Source of the DNA: Sphaerolaimus hirsutus
Lineage: Eukaryota > Nematoda > Chromadorea > Monhysterida > Sphaerolaimidae
NCBI GenBank assembly: GCA_964036195.1
Contig: OZ038459.1
Coordinates: 19,155,206-19,219,205 of the forward strand
DNA: 64,000 nt
Reading direction: 5' to 3'
Below the pieces are notes generated by a model that saw only the letters and a list, made by a program, of their open reading frames with translations, did no database searches and had not been told where the DNA came from. Position 1 is the stretch's first letter; every line of letters starts with the position of its first letter. The position numbers and the translations under genes are program-made. This document shows, piece by piece, positions 58,986 through 64,000 of this stretch.

Positions 58986-60600
58986 CTATTCGATTTTCGA
59001 GCTCCTAGTGCTATACATATCCATATCTTGATTTTTGTTTTGATCATTTTCTTGTTCGAATTGCTCTTCTGATATCTGCCTGTTCGACTGCCGCGACGGT
59101 GTTGGCGCTAAAAATTGAAAAATGAAAATTAATCAATTTATCAATAGAAGAATAAATTAATGAAAATTTGGGATTGAGGGTGAGATCGAAATTTCCTATT
59201 TAACGGTTTCGTTCGATAAAATGGAAAATCGCACGCGTAAAGTGAGGAAAATGTTGGAAAATTGGACATCCCTCAGTTGAAACAAATTTTTGTCGTTTTT
59301 TTTCTACAGAATTCACGAAAGACAGTAAAATACGCTGCAGTTTAAAATACATATGTCCGACTAACGCAGACCAAATACCATAAACGCCCGAATAAAGCGA
59401 CAAATCAGAATAAAAAGAAACTCACGCGTCACGAACTCATTCCAAGTGCGTCTTCCGCGAGCGCCCACGAAACGACACGCGTCCACAGTTTCGTGTGGAT
59501 AACAGAAAGCAGCCACTGCACCGGCGCCCACAGTTGTGTACCACATACGCCTAAAGCGACCTGAATGATAAAAATTCATTTAAAAAAAACGACAACTATA
59601 AAGTGGATGATCAAGTGTTTTTTGAGTTAGAAATCTAAAAAGTGGTTGATCAAGTGTTTTTCAGCTTAAAAATATAAAAAGTGGATGATCACAAGTGGTT
59701 TCAACTAAAAAATCTAAAATCGGGATAATCAAGTGGTTTTCGTGTTCGAAAACAAAAATTGTCTGAACGAGTTTGTCTTTGGAACAAGGTATAATTACCT
59801 TTTCGAACAGCCATTAGTAGACCGGCCATGCCGCCGACTGCAATCGCGGCAGCTTTACCCACAGCTGAGCCATCATCCCGCATGTATTGCTGAGCATCTG
59901 AAAATTTTAGATTAGGATTTGGCGAGTGAAATTTTAAGTTGATGGAAAAATTGATATTCAGAAATAGGAGGTTGGAGGTACTCTCAGTTCAGGTAAAATA
60001 ACAGCTATAATCTCCTGACCTTACACCTTCCAATGAAATCTGCCATATTCCATCTGAATGAATGAACAGATGTTATATTTTTTACCATAACATCACATTG
60101 CTTCCATTTTTTAGATGTATCATTCACTGTACGGCTTCTGTTGGTCCAGTTTATTAACACATCCAAAAACTCCCCGCATTGACACCCCCCCCACCCCCCA
60201 AACCCCACTCACACAAGCACTGCTGCCCAGTGTACCTAACCCCTCCATTCACTCTGTCGCACACTCGCTGCACGGCGGCACATCTGCGCTGCACAAATTG
60301 TCGCAACTGCGAGATTTCGTGCTGCAGCGGCAGCGGCTCGGGCGGCACATAACGGAAGTTCGACAGATCTTCCGATTGGTTCAGTTCCGGGTAGAAAGGG
60401 AGCTGTGAGAATGAAGGGTGTAGTAGTTGGCGCGATGCCAAGAATGAATTTCATGGCATTAAGGGCTCTAAAATGCGAAATTGCTGCACCTGATCAATGC
60501 GCACGACGTTGTCATAGCGCGCGTCCCCCTTCCATTTTTCGCCGCCCGGCAAGTACTTTTTGATGGATTCCCACGAGCGAACAACCTCCCAATTGTCCAT
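58986..60600 (-). CDS. MICOS subunit MIC26/MIC27-like (apolipoprotein O family; 5 exons, 218 aa)
   Basis: Inner mitochondrial membrane protein of the MICOS complex that shapes crista junctions and binds cardiolipin. Minus-strand exons: 60600-60490, 60402-60213, 59897-59799, 59560-59426, 59107-58986; 657 bases, frame continuous, stop TAG. Family features in order are a short LPFYPE-type segment, a helix with ISQLRQFVQRR, a Gly-rich first membrane segment AAAIAVGGMAGLLMAVRKG followed by basic residues, and a second one WYTTVGAGAVAAFCYPHETV ending in the characteristic Y-P-x-E/Q-x-V. The tail of about 50 residues is polar and Gln/Asn-rich. Donors at 60212 (GTGAGT) and 59425 (GTGAGT) are strong. 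The first exon (37 codons) lacks an evident targeting peptide and is the least certain part. It faces kynureninase tail to tail, 449 bases apart. Confidence 0.85.
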
Positions 60601-61100
60601 CGTGCAGAAAATGGAAAGATGAATTTTTGGATCGGGATATGTATGTAGACTTGGCCCACTTCCAACTTTCTAGTTGCGTATTGTACGTACGAGTGAACGG
60701 ACGCAGTTAACGGGGATCGGGCTATTTATGACAAATTGGTACCTGTCCAAGTTATTGGTTACGTATTGTACAAATGATAGTGAAAGCGCTCCAAGTGCTG
60801 AAAATCGCTAAAATTAGCCTGATTTTGCCCACTTTCACCTTCATAATCGGTATTCTCATCTATATACATAATTATATACCTATTTTTGGCCTATTTTTTT
60901 ATAGCAATTGAAATAAATTTTCTGAAAGGGGAGGCTGCCCCCTTTCCCAAATCGGCAAGTTATCTATCTATCTCAGAGGTATCTCAGCTTTGTATCTAGG
61001 TGGAACAAATTTTGAGTGATTTTTTAATAATTTTTGCTCAACATCTCACATTTTGCCCCATTTTGACAATTTCACCATCATAATCGCTATTTTCGTCTAC
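60601..61100. other. Intergenic stretch with dispersed-repeat similarity
   Basis: 60720-60900 resembles 49310-49470 in the same orientation. 60925-60990 (GGGGAGGCTGCCCCC, TATCTATCTATCTCAGAGG) resembles the GATAGATA/GGCAGCCCCCC region at 48780-48900. No gene is seen. Confidence 0.4.
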
Positions 61101-61897
61101 ATATGGGGACTTTCATTCCAAAAGTTAACATATCCAGATTTTTCGATTTTTCAAAATCACATTTTAAAGTTTGGCGCTGGCCCGGCAGCGCCATGTTTGG
61201 GCGACAAAGCTTGCCCTGCACTTTTCAGATATCTCGGACATTTGTCTACAATTTTTGTGTCCCTAAATTTTGTCGGCTGGTAAATATTTTGGGAGTTATG
61301 TCATATTTTGTAAACCACCCAAAATAAGGAGTAAATTTGAAAATTTGAACTTGAAATGTAAATAACTTCATAACGGTGCATCGCAGGGCAAAACCAATTA
61401 CACCACTGAGAAGCCCTTTTCGAGAAGTACACAAACCTAAATTTTCAGATCTATATTTATACGCATACTCGATTTATAGAGCAAAATAAATTTGGAAATT
61501 CACGTATGCACATTTGGAAATGAAACTTTATTTTGTATGGGAAATCCGGCCGGCTCTTCGCGAGCGATCCGGAGCACGCGTGCACTTTTGGAAATGAAAC
61601 TATTTTTTTGATATGTGCACTTATGAAATGAAACTCCGGTGGTCCGACATGGATATGTGCACTTACGAAATGAAAGTCCTGTTTTTCATAGGGGATCTGA
61701 GATGGATGTGTGCACTTTCGATATGAAAATTGTGATTTTTCTGAAAAACGGTACTACTGTATCTCAGGAACGAAATGGACTATAACACTGATTTTTTTAC
61801 CAAAATGGGCAGAATTATACATGGATGTCGAATCCACAGCTAACTCGATTTTTCTGGATTTGGCGCTTGTGAACTTTTGGAACGGAAGTCCCCATAT
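61101..61897. mobile_element. TIR element with ATATGGGGACTT ends (copy 2, inverted relative to copy 1)
   Basis: The left end is ATATGGGGACTTTCATTCC and the right end GGAACGGAAGTCCCCATAT. It matches 49539-50309 along its full length in reverse complement, with a small insertion (CCGGCTCTTCGCGAGCGAT) near 61550. Confidence 0.75.
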
Positions 61898-62297
61898 ATC
61901 ATAATACATTTATTTTTTTGTTTATTTTGGCTATTTTCAACCATTTATAGAACGATTTCGAAATTTTTGGCCAGTGGCCAAGTAAAAATAAATCTTATCC
62001 CGAAATTTTTCAGGGAAAAGGTAGAACGATTACGACGTCATAGAAGTCAAAATGTAAAAGGCAGAAACGTCATCAACAGAGGCTTCAACAGAGCCGAATT
62101 TTATCCACAGAAAATCGAGTGAATTCGGTCAAATACGCGTTGAAATTAGTATCATATTAAGAAACGTGAACATCCTGAAACACAACCTAACTTAATTAAT
62201 TGTTACGTCTTTCGCCCCTGGCGCTCAAGGAAGGCAAACTGACCGGTAGCATTAATCAACCTTTGAAAAAGAAAAAAGAAGAAATTTGTTTTGCGAA

Positions 62298-63718
62298 ATG
62301 GCGGCCGATCCAATCTCGTCTCTACTAGATTCCATGTCCCTGCGTTGGAACGGTGCCAAGCAGCTATCTGTCAATTTGCAAAATGAAATCGGCGGACTTT
62401 TGGAAAAAAATGCCTCAAATGATTGTGCATCAGTTGTCGAGAGCGCCGATAAATCCGCCCAGTTATGTGAAATGTTGAAAGAGCGATTTTCGAAACCTCC
62501 AGTTAAATTTGACGATAAAGAGAAATTGCAAGATTACCTAGATTGTTTGAGAATGTTGGAGATACAGGTGAGGCATTTTTTCCTCGAATTATAGACAATT
62601 CTCATTAAAATCATAAATTCAAAATCCCTCAGCCACCAGCTGCCAAAGAAACGGCTAAGGACATAAAAGTTTCCAGTGATGTCTGTGCCAAATGCAAAAA
62701 TACAATCAATGGAAAAGTGGCTACTCCCAGGTCGCCTCAAACTCCGATGCGGCAGGGCGTGATCTCACCAAAGAAAGTGCTCAACTTTGACAGGTTGGAA
62801 ATGTATGATGTTGTGTTTTTCACTGCTTTCGATAGATGTTTTCAGTATTTATTCTAGAGGATTATGCAATCGTGATCGTTTATCCTTGTTCTATAGCCCA
62901 TTTATGAGCAAAGAGATCTGATTTTATTTTCGAGATCAACCAGCTGAAAAATTCATTTTGATTGACCCTCGCATGAGTTTTGAAAAATGGCCTAAAGCTC
63001 TTGCCAACTACCGTATTTCCTCAAAATACCCCCGGGGGTGATTGTTTCAGAGTAGGAATTTTCGCTTATTATTTCGCCAGAAATTTTTTGAAATTCCAGT
63101 ACTAAATTGTCGTCTGTAACGTACGCAGACGTAGAAAAATGCAACAATAACCGTTATATATAAGAGTCGATTGACTTATATAAGTGTGTAACACTGTTCT
63201 AACGTAACAATTCATTGTTTTTAACGTGTGTTTTGCATTGCCCTAATCACATGTTTTGTCATGTATGTTCTCTGTACACTCAATTTGGGGGGGGGGTTCG
63301 AGCGGGTGGGTAATTATTTCATAGTGTCCATTTTAAGGGGGGGGGTATTTCGAGGAAATACGGTATGGTTAAAAAAAGTAGATTTTTAAGCTGCCCGATA
63401 AAAAAATCCATTTTTCATAAATCGGATCAGGTGATGCGATTTTTTTAAAAAGAAATCTGATTTAAAAAAAAATAAAATCGCTAGTCGACCCTATTACCAA
63501 GCCTAACACAACAAATTTCCAGGCACGTCCACTTTGCACCTAGCGATGCTGAAAGTCCAGATTCTAACAGCGGCAACGAAAGTGAATGCATCGCATCAAT
63601 TAGTGAGCAAGAATTGCGCTCCGTGCCAAAATATATGATTGGCAGATTAACCTCTGCTGAAATAAATACCATTGTTGAGGCGTATAATAATGTTGGTGTT
63701 TTTATTGGTGGGGATTGA
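62298..63718 (+). CDS. Probable SKA1 spindle and kinetochore-associated protein, 5' part
   Basis: SKA1 is the microtubule-binding subunit of the Ska complex at outer kinetochores. Exons seen: 62298-62567, 62633-62793 and 63523 onward. The frame is open to TGA at 63716-63718, but the true exon 3 probably ends at a GT near 63692-63708. The first exon encodes a helical, coiled-coil-like N-terminus (LLDSMSLRWNGAKQLSVNLQ ... LQDYLDCLRMLEIQ). Exon 2 is a Lys/Pro-rich linker with TPRSPQTPMRQG and SPKKVLNF, candidate CDK-type sites. Exon 3 carries ISEQELRSVPKYMIGRLTSA, which matches the start of the SKA1 winged-helix microtubule-binding domain ([EF]x-VP-x-YM-x-RLT). The rest of that domain is missing and should lie beyond 64000. 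Identification rests mainly on this motif. Confidence 0.6.
63010..63364. mobile_element. CCGTA-ended G-tract MITE in the second intron of the SKA1-like gene
   Basis: Left end ACCGTATTTCCTCAAAATACC; right end GTATTTCGAGGAAATACGGT. The interior has ATTATTTCGCC and runs of 9 G. Same subtype as 2334-2696. Confidence 0.65.
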
Positions 63719-63793
63719 TGTTAGATTTTGAAATTATTGCATCTTGAATGTTTGCTGTGGGGTCGTCTGGTAAAAATAAATTATGACTAAATC

Positions 63794-64000
63794 AGGGACG
63801 TAGCCAGGATTTTTGAGCGTGGGGGGGTTGTATACGAAGCCCGGCTAACGGGGGGGGGGCGGCGCCCCCCCCCCATTCGTAGGCGCCACGCCATGGTAGC
63901 GTTGGCATTGGCGCCAAAAACCGCTGTATGTCTTTATTTACAGACATATACAGCGATGTGGACAGGAGTTTCACATTTCCAGTGCATTTTCACAGGATTT
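63794..64000. mobile_element. ACGTATCCAGG-type MITE, cut by the window end
   Basis: Starts CAGGGACGTAGCCAGGATTTTTGAGCG-like (left end at about 63794), then G-run/C-run pair (63843-63873) and GGCATTGGCGCC. Same family as 29091-29436, 32156-32616 and 32801-33122. Confidence 0.55.

Noticed and set aside
1-64000. Search for tRNA, rRNA and other structured RNA genes
   Set aside because: No cloverleaf with A and B boxes or rRNA-like block was recognised by eye; without a covariance-model search none is claimed.

Overview
Organism. This is nuclear DNA of an invertebrate animal. Five protein-coding genes carry introns with GT-AG (one GC-AG) splice sites, and there is an atonal-type neural bHLH factor, an env-bearing BEL/Pao retrovirus-like element and a Naiad-type Penelope-like element. 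The bHLH domain looks closest to the nematode lin-32 type from memory, but I cannot fix the phylum from sequence alone. The standard genetic code fits all genes. Layout. About 0-15.7 kb holds 6-phosphogluconolactonase (2109-4362, +) and the atonal-type bHLH gene (12446-14307, +) among many short inverted-repeat elements. 15.7-20 kb is repeat-rich with no recognised gene. 20191-25277 is a young LTR element that encodes only Gag and a protease-like domain. 25.3-33.4 kb is a field of MITE-like repeats. 33406-45703 is a complete, young 12.3-kb BEL/Pao element on the minus strand with gag, pol, env and an overprinted ORF. 46033-48646 is a decayed Naiad element. 48.7-55 kb is satellites and MITEs. 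55316-58537 is kynureninase (+), 58986-60600 a MIC26/MIC27 (apolipoprotein-O family) gene (-), and 62298-63718 onward the 5' part of a probable SKA1 kinetochore gene (+) that seems to run out of the window. The host genes have unrelated jobs (pentose phosphate pathway, neural specification, tryptophan catabolism, mitochondrial cristae, kinetochore), so they are ordinary neighbours and not a pathway cluster. Main finding. A family of short inverted-repeat elements behaves as introners, meaning mobile elements that are introns. In two genes the intron is the element almost from end to end: its left terminal repeat supplies the GT donor and its right terminal repeat, ending in TGCCCCCAG, supplies the acceptor. 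Clear cases are PGLS intron 2 (2974-3119) and kynureninase introns 3 (56480-57119) and 7 (58049-58181). The coding frame joins perfectly across all three. At least ten relatives lie between genes, inside other introns or in antisense orientation, all close to the host genes and apparently none in the 16-55 kb transposon block. Other notable structures are a chain of hairpins with a constant loop and changing, self-complementary stems in the leader of the Gag-only LTR element; a single in-frame amber codon between gag and pol, and a 383-codon overprinted frame, in the BEL element; a family of MITEs with constant CCGTA ends and interchangeable iterated inner units; and several Russian-doll nestings.
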